Origin: Bacteroidales bacterium
GTDB taxonomy: Bacteria > Bacteroidota > Bacteroidia > Bacteroidales > Marinifilaceae
Assembly (NCBI GenBank): GCA_015061245.1
Contig: SUWY01000003.1
Coordinates: 1-64,000 of the forward strand
Direction: 5' to 3'
Length of the DNA stretch: 64,000 bases
In this document: piece by piece, positions 42,113 to 50,317 of the stretch
Position numbering within the stretch: the first letter of the stretch is position 1
Layout: each line of letters begins with the position of its first letter
Notes under the pieces: model-generated
Database searches by the model: none
The model's input: the letters and a program-made list of their open reading frames with translations, nothing else
Told to the model about the DNA's origin: nothing
Translations under genes and position numbers: made by a program

Positions 42113-44065
42113 ATGATTAGAAAAAGAATAATGCGTGTACTTGCATTTTTTTGTCTTTTTGGCAGTTTGACAAGTTGCGAATTAGTGGATGATTGGAAAT
42201 TTGACGATAGTGAAATTTTAAATCGTTTGGATTCCTTAGAGAATCGAGTAGACATTATCGAGTCTCAGTTGACTCAGATAAATGTAGATATTAATTCTAT
42301 AACAACTTTGGTAACTTCTATCGAGAATAAGATTTACATTGAGCATGTAAATACGTTGCAAGACGGAGGATACAAAATAACCTTTACAAATGGGAAGGAG
42401 ATAGTTGTTAAAGATGGCGAGCCGGGTAAAGCTCCTTATATTGGAACAGATGGCTATTGGTGGATTGGTGATGAGTGCACTAATGTATCAGCAAAAGGTC
42501 AGGATGCTCCTATAATCGGAGTAGCCGAATTTGAGGGACGTTACTATTGGGAGCAAGTATTTGAGGGTAGTAGAAGTTGGTTACTTGATGCATTTGGTAA
42601 TAAATTGCCTGTTACCGGAGATGCTGGAGTATCTCCCAAGTTGAAAGTAAGTACCGATGGTTATTGGATGATAAGTTACGATAATGGAACCTCTTATACT
42701 GAAATGACCGATGAGAATGGTATGTGGATTAAGGCAGAGGGTAAAGACGGTCAAGATGGAGCGCAAGGTCCTCAAGGAGAGCAAGGTATTCAAGGAGTTC
42801 CTGGCATTAACGGTGATTCATTCTTTAGTGAAGTTATTGTAGAAGAGGATTGTGTTATATTCATTTTGCTTGACGGTACTGAGCTAAAACTTCAAAAAGT
42901 AAATGATCTTCCAGACTATATCTCTATTACAGAAAATATGGGAGATAGTGTAGATTTTGCAATTTTAGGAAAAGATGGTTCGGGATTCTTTTATGAGGCA
43001 GATGACGACAATGAATTATATCCGGATAGATTCATAGCATGTGGCGATTCTATTGATAACTCAAAAGTAGTTGTAAATTTTGGAGAAAATGGATTAATAG
43101 ATAATATTCTAACTGATGAATTTACGTTGGTTCTGGGAAACTATGAGAATAATAAGTTTGATGCTGTTGTCATAACAAAAGAGGGGGCAAGTGCGATACA
43201 GAACGGAATAGAATCTTCAATTAATTGGGAGGAGTATTATAATAATTTTGAAATAGGTGAAAGTAATGAGTATATATTTGTTACTCAAATAAATATTATA
43301 TTAAAGATTATCTGTCAAAATGGAGGATTAAAAGAGTTATTGGAGAAATCAGAACTTGCAATCTCAAAAGATTATTTAGAAAATCTAGTTGTTGTAGATT
43401 CAATATACAATGCTTTGGTTGATGTGGAAGTTATTAATCCTACATTTGGAACACAAGTTTCAACTGGTGATATAACCTACTATATAAAGATTACTGTTGA
43501 TCGTAATTCCGGCTTCTCAATAGACGAGATTATTGATATTATAGAGGAGTATACCAAAGATGTTGCAGAAGGTGGTTCTTCTATGGAAGATGATGCTAAT
43601 GATGACATTAATTTGGGAGAGGGTAGTTTAGTTAGTGGGTATGGTCAAATAAAAATGACATTAACATGGGATAATTATAGTGACATAGATATTCACTGCG
43701 TAGATCCTTCGGGTTATCATATATATTATGGTGCTATGCGTTCAACAACAGGAGGATATCTTGATTATGACAATGTTAATGGTTTTGGACCTGAAAATAT
43801 CTACTTTGATCCGGCCCCTGAGGGAACTTACGAGGTATATTTACACTATTACGCAGAGAAGAATGGAGTAAGTTCTGTTAGATATAAAGTTGTTATTTTT
43901 AAAGATGGAGTTGGTGAAACATTTGAAGGAAGAATTAGTGGCAAAGGAACTATTGTGCCTATTTCTACTTTTGTTTCAGGTTCATCATCTACATATACAA
44001 GCTATTCTCGTGCTGCTTCAAGCCCAAATTACGTTATAGATTGGAATAATTTACCATCAAAGTAA
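42113..44065 (+). CDS. Surface-type lipoprotein: same N-terminus as its neighbour plus YfaP/DUF2135-like C-terminus
   Basis: 650 residues, lipobox LTSC. Residues 14-264 are identical to the preceding protein (coiled coil, DUF4988-like modules, short collagen-like run). From LPDYISITENMG on it is unrelated: an unrecognised region to about 500, then a beta domain (about 508-625) with LTWDNYSDIDIHCVDPSG, GYLDYDNVNGFGPENIYF and APEGTYEVYLHYY, the pattern of the YfaP/DUF2135 family often found beside vWA proteins. It lies 8 bp after its paralogue. The pair looks like one anchor with exchangeable heads. Confidence 0.88.
   Translation: MIRKRIMRVLAFFCLFGSLTSCELVDDWKFDDSEILNRLDSLENRVDIIESQLTQINVDINSITTLVTSIENKIYIEHVNTLQDGGYKITFTNGKEIVVKDGEPGKAPYIGTDGYWWIGDECTNVSAKGQDAPIIGVAEFEGRYYWEQVFEGSRSWLLDAFGNKLPVTGDAGVSPKLKVSTDGYWMISYDNGTSYTEMTDENGMWIKAEGKDGQDGAQGPQGEQGIQGVPGINGDSFFSEVIVEEDCVIFILLDGTELKLQKVNDLPDYISITENMGDSVDFAILGKDGSGFFYEADDDNELYPDRFIACGDSIDNSKVVVNFGENGLIDNILTDEFTLVLGNYENNKFDAVVITKEGASAIQNGIESSINWEEYYNNFEIGESNEYIFVTQINIILKIICQNGGLKELLEKSELAISKDYLENLVVVDSIYNALVDVEVINPTFGTQVSTGDITYYIKITVDRNSGFSIDEIIDIIEEYTKDVAEGGSSMEDDANDDINLGEGSLVSGYGQIKMTLTWDNYSDIDIHCVDPSGYHIYYGAMRSTTGGYLDYDNVNGFGPENIYFDPAPEGTYEVYLHYYAEKNGVSSVRYKVVIFKDGVGETFEGRISGKGTIVPISTFVSGSSSTYTSYSRAASSPNYVIDWNNLPSK
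42154..42906 (+). repeat. 753-bp direct repeat, copy 2 (5' lipoprotein cassette)
   Basis: Second copy of 39680-40432. Bases just outside both ends differ, so the homology is sharply bounded. Confidence 0.9.
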
Positions 44066-44108
44066 ATAACAAAAGGAGGTTGGTTAATTTAAACACAATA
44101 ATCAAGAT

Positions 44109-47100
44109 ATGAGATTAAAGAAACGTATTATGACGTTGATGCTGGGAGGGGCGATAGCTCTTTCTGCATGTACGGAAGAGTACGATGATTCTGCTCTTCG
44201 AGAAGATTTCAATGACTTGTCAGCACGAGTCGAAATCTTGGAACAGTTGTGTAATGAAATGAATACCAACATTTCTGCACTTCAAACAGCAGTTACTGCT
44301 TTACAGAGTAATGATTATGTGACCGAAATAGTTCCAATTTATCGTGGAAACGAGGAGATTGGTTATACAATTACCTTTGCGAAGGCAGGTTCAATTACAA
44401 TTTATCATGGCTCTGATGGTGAAGATGGTTCTGATGGAAGCGATGGTAATGATGGTAATGACGGATTCAACGGTTCCGATGGAAATGATGGAAACGATGG
44501 TTCTGACGGAAATGACGGTCAAGATGGCCATACACCGATTATCGGATTAAAACAGTATGTGGATGGATTCTATTACTGGACACTTGATGGGGAGTGGTTA
44601 CTTGATGGTAACGGTAAAATGGTCAAGGCATCAGGTTCAGACGGAAAGGATGGTCAGGATGGCCAAGACGGTGCGCAAGGACCTCAAGGTCCACAAGGAC
44701 CCCAGGGTGAGACCGGAGCACAAGGACCTCAAGGTGAGCAAGGAGCAACCGGTGCTGATGGAGTTACCCCTCAGTTGAAAATTGAGAACGACTATTGGTA
44801 CGTTTCATACGACAACGGTACTACATGGACCGAGTTGGGAAAAGCCAAGGGCGAAGATGGCCAAGATGGTCAGAACGGTAGTTCAGCAACATCAATCTTC
44901 AAAGAGGTAAACGTTGATGACAATTACGTCTATCTTGTATTAAACGATGGCACTACAATTACTATTCCAAAATTGCAAAAGTTAGCCATTGCCTTTACCG
45001 ATGATTCAATTAACAATATTGAGGCAGAGCCAAACAAGACATATAGAATTTCATTCTCTATAGAGGGTGGCGATGACAAAACTCTTGTAAAGGCTCTTGC
45101 TCAGGATGGATATAAGGCAAAAGCTTATAAAGTTGACAACACTGAAGGAATAGTTGAGATAACCACTCCCTCTATTTTGATTTCGAGCGAGGTTCTTCTA
45201 TTTGTATCAAATGGAAGCGGTTCAACGGTTATGGCGGCAATCAGCTTTACTGCCGATGAGAATCAGGACGAAGCTTTAATTGCATTGACATCGTCAACAT
45301 ATACTATTGGTTATGAGGGTGGTACAATCCAGATATCATTCCTTACCAATGTAGAAGGATATGTTATTGATATTCCAACTACTGCATCGGAATGGTTGAG
45401 CGTTGCTGAGAGTCGTGTGGTTACAAAAGTAGAGAGCTTTACATTGAATGTTGCTCCTAATGATTCAACAACCACAAACCGTTACTCTACAGTAACTCTT
45501 CGTGATATTAATAACCAAACCTCGGCAACTGTTCTTATTGTACAGAGTGGAAATACAGGTATTGGTGTTAATAATAGCAAGACTGTCTATTTGACCGATA
45601 CCGACTCACTACAGTTAATGATTACTGATGCTGAGTTCGCAGCTCTTGAGGGATTGACTGTTTGCGGAACTATTCATGATTACGATTTGGAGTATATAAA
45701 TACTTTGCCTAAGCTTGAGATTCTTGATATCAGTAATACCGATATGAAGGAGTTGCCATATAATTGTTTTATGAATAACTCTTCGTTGGTAAATGTTTCA
45801 CTGCCAATTGGTCTTGAGTCTATCTCATCATCGGCATTTGCGGGCACGGCAGTGGAGTATGTCTCAATTCCTGCAACAGTTAAGACAATTGGCGAGCATG
45901 CATTCAGCACCTGTCCATATTTGGATAATGTTATTCTTCCCGAGGGATTGGAATCGATAGGTATGTCGGCATTCTACAATTGCGATGGTTTGGAGCAGAT
46001 TATTATTCCCGATGAGATTACAACAATCGCTTCGCATGCATTTGAGGATTGTAAATTACTTGAGAGTGTAATTCTTCCTGTAAATCTTCAAGAAATAGGA
46101 GGACACGCATTTTATAAGTGTAAATTGCTTAAGAGCATTGATATTCCGGCAACAGTTACAAAGATTGGTGATCGCTGTTTTGGTGAATGTTCAATGTTGG
46201 AGAGTGTAACATTTAATGGCTTTACAAAGGGAGTAGAGAATACAATTGGTGATTTGGCATTTGCCGATTGTGTAATGTTGGATTCTATTTCATTCCCGAC
46301 TCTTCCTAAAGGTGCAACATTCACTATTGGTCGCGAGGCCTTTAGCAAGAATGTACTTATGAAGAGTGTTCGATTCGGTGCAATGGAGGAGGGTAGTACA
46401 ATCTCAACCGGTGCGTTTGCCTTCTATGACTGTGCAATGCTTGAAGAGATTTTTGTACCTACCGTAACAAAAGGATCGGTATTTAACTTCTCACTTGGAA
46501 GTTTCTTCAATTGCGATGCATTGAAAAAGTTCCCTGAATTTACAGTAGAGAGTGGTGGTGAGTATAATATTTGGCAGGTAGCATTTGCAGGTTGTAGAGT
46601 TTTAGAGAGTGTCAACCTTCCAGTTATCCCCGATTATGATTATATTAATAAAACAAATCTACATGGTGCAGCATTCTATGGTTCAGGAGTTAAGAGTATA
46701 ACAATTCCCGAAGGGTATCGTTTTTTAACAAATGGAAGCACAGCTCATGTATATATTAGACCGGGGGATACTTATGCTTATCCTATATATTTAAAAAAAT
46801 ATAGTACTACTGAAGAATATTGTGTTTTTTCTAATACAGCATACTTAGGAGTTGGTGGCGTGACAAACATTAAAACATATTCTGGCAACGGTGTGTATCA
46901 ACAATATTATGGTAGTTATGAGGGTGGTGTACGCATATCGGGTACAGCTCTCTTCGGAAATTGTGATAATCTGATAGAGATTAATTTACCATCTACATTG
47001 ACAAGAATTGATTTAGGAACATTCGAAGATTGCGATGCTTTAACTACGGTTACAATTCCTGATAATGTTACCGCTATAAATGGTTATGCATTCTTACATT

Positions 47101-47456
47101 GTGATAATTTAGAGAGTGTACAAATGGGAGATAAAGTTACCGGTATTTATGCTCAAGCATTCGCACGTTGCGAGAAGTTGACTGATGTTAAATTATCAGC
47201 TACTTTAACTACAATTGATGACTATGCATTTGTTGACTGTCCTTTGACAAAAGTTATTTTGGGAGATAAGGTTACTACAATTGGTGTGTATGCATTTAAT
47301 AAATGTACCTCTGTTGAGATTAGTGCAACAACACCTCCGTCATTGGGGTCAAGTGCATTTGATTCAACAGCCCGTATCAAAGTTCCACGTTTGAATTTGG
47401 ATGCATATAAAGCTGCTACCAACTGGAAAAATTACACAAATATTTTTGCTCAATAG
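44109..47456 (+). CDS. BspA-type leucine-rich-repeat lipoprotein with collagen-like stalk
   Basis: 1115 residues, lipobox ALSAC followed by acidic residues (TEEYDD). A short coiled coil (35-65) precedes a first collagen-like run rich in G-S/N-D triplets (about 100-142), a DUF4988-like module (GHTPIIGLKQYVDGFYYW), a second collagen-like run (GPQGPQGPQGETGAQGPQG, about 178-225) and another module. A BACON-like domain spans about 390-475. Residues 530-1105 are BspA-type LRR_5 repeats (for example VEYVSIPATVKTIGEHAFST), interrupted near 850-935 by a non-LRR insert. BspA proteins are surface adhesins. It is a relative of the two preceding lipoproteins by its N-terminal modules. Confidence 0.9.
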   Translation: MRLKKRIMTLMLGGAIALSACTEEYDDSALREDFNDLSARVEILEQLCNEMNTNISALQTAVTALQSNDYVTEIVPIYRGNEEIGYTITFAKAGSITIYHGSDGEDGSDGSDGNDGNDGFNGSDGNDGNDGSDGNDGQDGHTPIIGLKQYVDGFYYWTLDGEWLLDGNGKMVKASGSDGKDGQDGQDGAQGPQGPQGPQGETGAQGPQGEQGATGADGVTPQLKIENDYWYVSYDNGTTWTELGKAKGEDGQDGQNGSSATSIFKEVNVDDNYVYLVLNDGTTITIPKLQKLAIAFTDDSINNIEAEPNKTYRISFSIEGGDDKTLVKALAQDGYKAKAYKVDNTEGIVEITTPSILISSEVLLFVSNGSGSTVMAAISFTADENQDEALIALTSSTYTIGYEGGTIQISFLTNVEGYVIDIPTTASEWLSVAESRVVTKVESFTLNVAPNDSTTTNRYSTVTLRDINNQTSATVLIVQSGNTGIGVNNSKTVYLTDTDSLQLMITDAEFAALEGLTVCGTIHDYDLEYINTLPKLEILDISNTDMKELPYNCFMNNSSLVNVSLPIGLESISSSAFAGTAVEYVSIPATVKTIGEHAFSTCPYLDNVILPEGLESIGMSAFYNCDGLEQIIIPDEITTIASHAFEDCKLLESVILPVNLQEIGGHAFYKCKLLKSIDIPATVTKIGDRCFGECSMLESVTFNGFTKGVENTIGDLAFADCVMLDSISFPTLPKGATFTIGREAFSKNVLMKSVRFGAMEEGSTISTGAFAFYDCAMLEEIFVPTVTKGSVFNFSLGSFFNCDALKKFPEFTVESGGEYNIWQVAFAGCRVLESVNLPVIPDYDYINKTNLHGAAFYGSGVKSITIPEGYRFLTNGSTAHVYIRPGDTYAYPIYLKKYSTTEEYCVFSNTAYLGVGGVTNIKTYSGNGVYQQYYGSYEGGVRISGTALFGNCDNLIEINLPSTLTRIDLGTFEDCDALTTVTIPDNVTAINGYAFLHCDNLESVQMGDKVTGIYAQAFARCEKLTDVKLSATLTTIDDYAFVDCPLTKVILGDKVTTIGVYAFNKCTSVEISATTPPSLGSSAFDSTARIKVPRLNLDAYKAATNWKNYTNIFAQ

Positions 47457-47515
47457 TTGCCAATTAAGTGATAACGCTATATATAATTTGTTTAATTCGG
47501 TTTTGTTTAAAAGAT

Positions 47516-47550
47516 GAGCGAGGCTTCCGATATGGAGGCCTCGCTCTGAT
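47516..47550. terminator. Strong bidirectional terminator hairpin
   Basis: A 13-bp stem (GAGCGAGGCTTCC/GGAGGCCTCGCTC with one G-T pair) closes a 5-nt loop (47516-47546). It lies between the stops of the convergent genes at 47456 and 47555 and is moderately T-rich on the plus-strand side. Confidence 0.8.
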
Positions 47551-47554
47551 TTCT

Positions 47555-48325
47555 TTACTCTGCGCGCATTAGGTAGTAGCGGGTATTCTCTTTGTCTCCT
47601 TTGGTTACATATGATATTTTGTCTGAATCAACTCCGGTATATACTCTTAACATATCCGTGCACTCGGTGCCAACTGTCCAGATGTGGGGACCTGTTACAA
47701 ACCACTCATAGTCACGGCCATCATAGTCAATATATGTTCCATCATCCTTGAATGTCACGTATTTATCGTACCAACCATCAGTGATTGTAACATTTTGTCC
47801 TGCCTCTATCCACTCTGAATCAATTGTATCTGTTGTTTGGCTTGGGGCCTTCTTTAATACCTTATAGATATTCCATTTACCTATCATATCAGCAGGGTAG
47901 GCATTTTTAATCTTCTTGTATTTTGAATCTATAAATTGATTAAATCCGATCTGTTCACTAAAATTCCACTCATCAGCAGTAATACTTTTTGTGGTAATCG
48001 TACTAAGCCAGTATGATGTGCCATAATTGATTTCGAATTTTTTGTTTTCTGTATCTACTCTCCAGTAGAAGAAACCATTAATATCGTTAACTGCTGTACC
48101 ATTCTCTTTTACAATCATGACATGATCACCATTATACTTTATTAGTGTATCATTTCCAGTATTAAGGGTGTTAGCAGATATCAATTCCCACTTTCCAACA
48201 TACTCTGCAGGATTGTCATATTTATTTTCGTTTGTTCCTGGCTCGTTGTTTGAATCACTGCTACAATTTGTAAATGTCATAGACATTGCGCCTAACAGTA
48301 GGCATGTACTCCAAATTTTTCTCAT
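47555..48325 (-). CDS. Lipocalin-like lipoprotein
   Basis: 256 residues with lipobox FTNCS and a short disordered linker (SSDSNNEPGTNENK). The mature part repeats a lipocalin-like motif twice: YVGKWELIS...(about 45) and MIGKWNIYK...(about 148), each followed by strands with a GTxxxD/NG turn (ENGTAVNDINGFFYW; DDGTYIDYDGRDYEW). Bacteroidota have many such small calycin-like lipoproteins of unknown ligand. It starts 16 bp after the udp stop, so it may be transcribed with udp. Confidence 0.75.
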   Translation of the reverse strand: MRKIWSTCLLLGAMSMTFTNCSSDSNNEPGTNENKYDNPAEYVGKWELISANTLNTGNDTLIKYNGDHVMIVKENGTAVNDINGFFYWRVDTENKKFEINYGTSYWLSTITTKSITADEWNFSEQIGFNQFIDSKYKKIKNAYPADMIGKWNIYKVLKKAPSQTTDTIDSEWIEAGQNVTITDGWYDKYVTFKDDGTYIDYDGRDYEWFVTGPHIWTVGTECTDMLRVYTGVDSDKISYVTKGDKENTRYYLMRAE

Positions 48326-48341
48326 TATTCTACTATTTAAT

Positions 48342-49211
48342 TTATATTCTATCCAATACCAATTTTACCAACCCCTCCATACTTGATTTGTAGTCGGTAC
48401 TTGCATCTTTTGCAAAGCGATTAGCCACTACCATACATACAGTCATGGCGTTGTGTCCGAGTATTTTTGCTAATCCTGCCAATTGTGCTCCCTCCATTTC
48501 AAAATTTGTGATTTTTAGGGAGTTATATATGAATGATTGAAGTAAAGAGTTAAGTTGTGGCATTGCCAGTTCTGCTCTTACTACTCTTCCTTGTGGAGCA
48601 TAGAACCCACCAGCTGAGCAGGTTATTCCATGTACCATATCGCTTTGCGCAATACGCTCTATAAGTTTGGAGCTATTCTTGATACAGTATGGTCTTCCGC
48701 ACTCGGGAATCCAGTTTGTATGTTGAATAAAACTCTCTGTAATTTCATTCTCGGAAACAAGTTTACCTGCTGCATAGAAGTTTAGTAGTGAGTCAAAACC
48801 GATAGAGTAGTCGGAGCAGATATATGTGCCGATCGGAGTGTCGGGCTGTAATCCGCCACAAGTTCCAACTCTCACTATGTTTAGTGTTTTGTGTTCACTT
48901 TTTGCTCTTCTTGTTTTAAAATCCATGTTGGCTAATGCGTCCAACTCAGTAACAACAATATCAATGCAACCTCCTCCTATTCCATGCGATAGGGCGGTAA
49001 CTCTCTTACCTTTATATATACCTGTAATAGTTCTGAATTCACGATTCTTGCCCTCAAACTCCACTCTGCCAAAATGTTGTGCTACCATTTCAACTCTTTG
49101 TGGATCACCGACTACAATAATGTTTTCGGCAATGTTTTCCGGTTTTAAGTGGAGATGGAAAATTGTGCCATCGCCATTAATTATCAATTCAGATTCCGCT
49201 ATTCTGTCCAT
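48342..49211 (-). CDS. udp: Nucleoside phosphorylase, uridine phosphorylase type
   Basis: 289 residues, a PNP/UDP family hexameric phosphorylase. It cleaves uridine (or a related nucleoside) with phosphate to ribose-1-phosphate and base. Marks are VVGDPQRVEMVAQHF (phosphate loop), SHGIGGGCIDIVVTEL, IVRVGTCGGLQ and the ribose-binding NFEMEGAQLAGLAKILG with its Met-Glu. Long members of about 290 residues are common in Bacteroidota. Substrate preference between uridine and purines cannot be fixed by eye; uridine is the better match. Confidence 0.85.
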   Translation of the reverse strand: MDRIAESELIINGDGTIFHLHLKPENIAENIIVVGDPQRVEMVAQHFGRVEFEGKNREFRTITGIYKGKRVTALSHGIGGGCIDIVVTELDALANMDFKTRRAKSEHKTLNIVRVGTCGGLQPDTPIGTYICSDYSIGFDSLLNFYAAGKLVSENEITESFIQHTNWIPECGRPYCIKNSSKLIERIAQSDMVHGITCSAGGFYAPQGRVVRAELAMPQLNSLLQSFIYNSLKITNFEMEGAQLAGLAKILGHNAMTVCMVVANRFAKDASTDYKSSMEGLVKLVLDRI

Positions 49212-49230
49212 AGTATAGAGTGACTTTTAT

Positions 49231-49262
49231 GCAAAAATAGTCTATTTATACCACTAATCAAT
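49231..49262 (-). promoter_or_regulatory. Promoter of udp
   Basis: On the minus strand TATTTTTGC (49231-49239) is an exact TAnnTTTGC box with ATTG, one mismatch from TTTG, exactly 19 bp upstream (49259-49262). It lies 20 bp before the udp ATG. Confidence 0.6.
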
Positions 49263-49276
49263 AGCTTTAAGGATAT

Positions 49277-50317
49277 TTAATACTCTCGACGCTTATATTC
49301 GTAGTCTGATAGTATTAGTGCAACCACCTCTGAGTAGTTGGCAACACCTTGTGGAATTTTGTTTACACGCAGATAGGTGTTGTGGGCTGCATTTTGTACC
49401 TTCTCAGCTTTTTCTCGTCGCAAACTTTTCCAATGTTCTCGTTGTTTAGCGTATAGCTTGAATATTTCGGGGTTGATACTTTCGTAGAGAGCTCTGTATG
49501 TTGAGTCGTTAACTACCTTTCTTGCATTATTCAAAATATAGGGCATTATTTCAAAGTAACCACTGAAGCGAACTGCTTTGTCGGGACTTGATGTTGTAAC
49601 AAGATAGCCGTATAGGTTTGCTTCTGCCTCGCTTGTTACTCCAAGCAGATGAGCCGTTTCATGAGCTGTTGTAAATGCTACCTCTTCCGGCAATAGAAGT
49701 GAGTTGTTGTGAATCTCAGATAGGATTGGTCCATAATATCCGGTTACTCCTACCGCAGCGTATATGCCGGGATAGAGCATATCTTTTGTTGTATATAATT
49801 TTGGTAGTGATGGCAAATTGTAGTTGGAGCAGATAGGAAGGTATAACTCTTTAATGCTGCTTCGCAACTCTTTTGCAGATTTGAATATATTAGTTGTATC
49901 GTAGGTTGAGTTAAGGGAATCTCGAAATTCTGCCAAAAATTGAGAGTAGGTTAGTGAATCATACTCTGCTTTGGGAATAGAGGTTCGCTCATAAAAATCT
50001 TTACCAAAATAGTTGGCTCCCCAGCATAGGTAGAACCATCCATATATCCAAAGTATTGATATAACAATTGTCTTTACATATATCCATCTATACCGTTTAA
50101 ACCATAGAAATATAACTCCGGAAAGAAGGACCAGAATTGATGCTACTACAAGTATATCGTATATAGAGAATGGTAAGATACTGCTTATAGTGTGTAGGAT
50201 TTTGAATAAAACAGGGTAGATGTAATTGGTATATATATCATTAAGCCAAGGGATATGTTTGAATCCCTCGGCTATTATGATTGTTATTACTGGTGCTATA
50301 AAAGCTTTAAATCTCAT
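49277..50317 (-). CDS. DUF3810 membrane protein with zincin-like HExxH motif
   Basis: 346 residues. Two or three N-terminal membrane helices (about 1-110) precede a soluble domain with FTTAHETAHLLGVTSEAEANLYGYL near residues 205-235. HETAH is a metallopeptidase zinc motif, and the downstream E (SEAEAN) is a fitting third ligand. DUF3810 is widespread in Bacteroidota with unknown role. It overlaps the Ca2+-ATPase stop by 4 bp and so is co-transcribed with it. Confidence 0.85.
   Translation of the reverse strand: MRFKAFIAPVITIIIAEGFKHIPWLNDIYTNYIYPVLFKILHTISSILPFSIYDILVVASILVLLSGVIFLWFKRYRWIYVKTIVISILWIYGWFYLCWGANYFGKDFYERTSIPKAEYDSLTYSQFLAEFRDSLNSTYDTTNIFKSAKELRSSIKELYLPICSNYNLPSLPKLYTTKDMLYPGIYAAVGVTGYYGPILSEIHNNSLLLPEEVAFTTAHETAHLLGVTSEAEANLYGYLVTTSSPDKAVRFSGYFEIMPYILNNARKVVNDSTYRALYESINPEIFKLYAKQREHWKSLRREKAEKVQNAAHNTYLRVNKIPQGVANYSEVVALILSDYEYKRREY

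Noticed and set aside
44344..44778. Overlapping frames at the collagen-like region (68 and 73 codons)
   Set aside because: These are Met-rich frameshifted readings of GATGG-type triplet repeats within the real lipoprotein gene.
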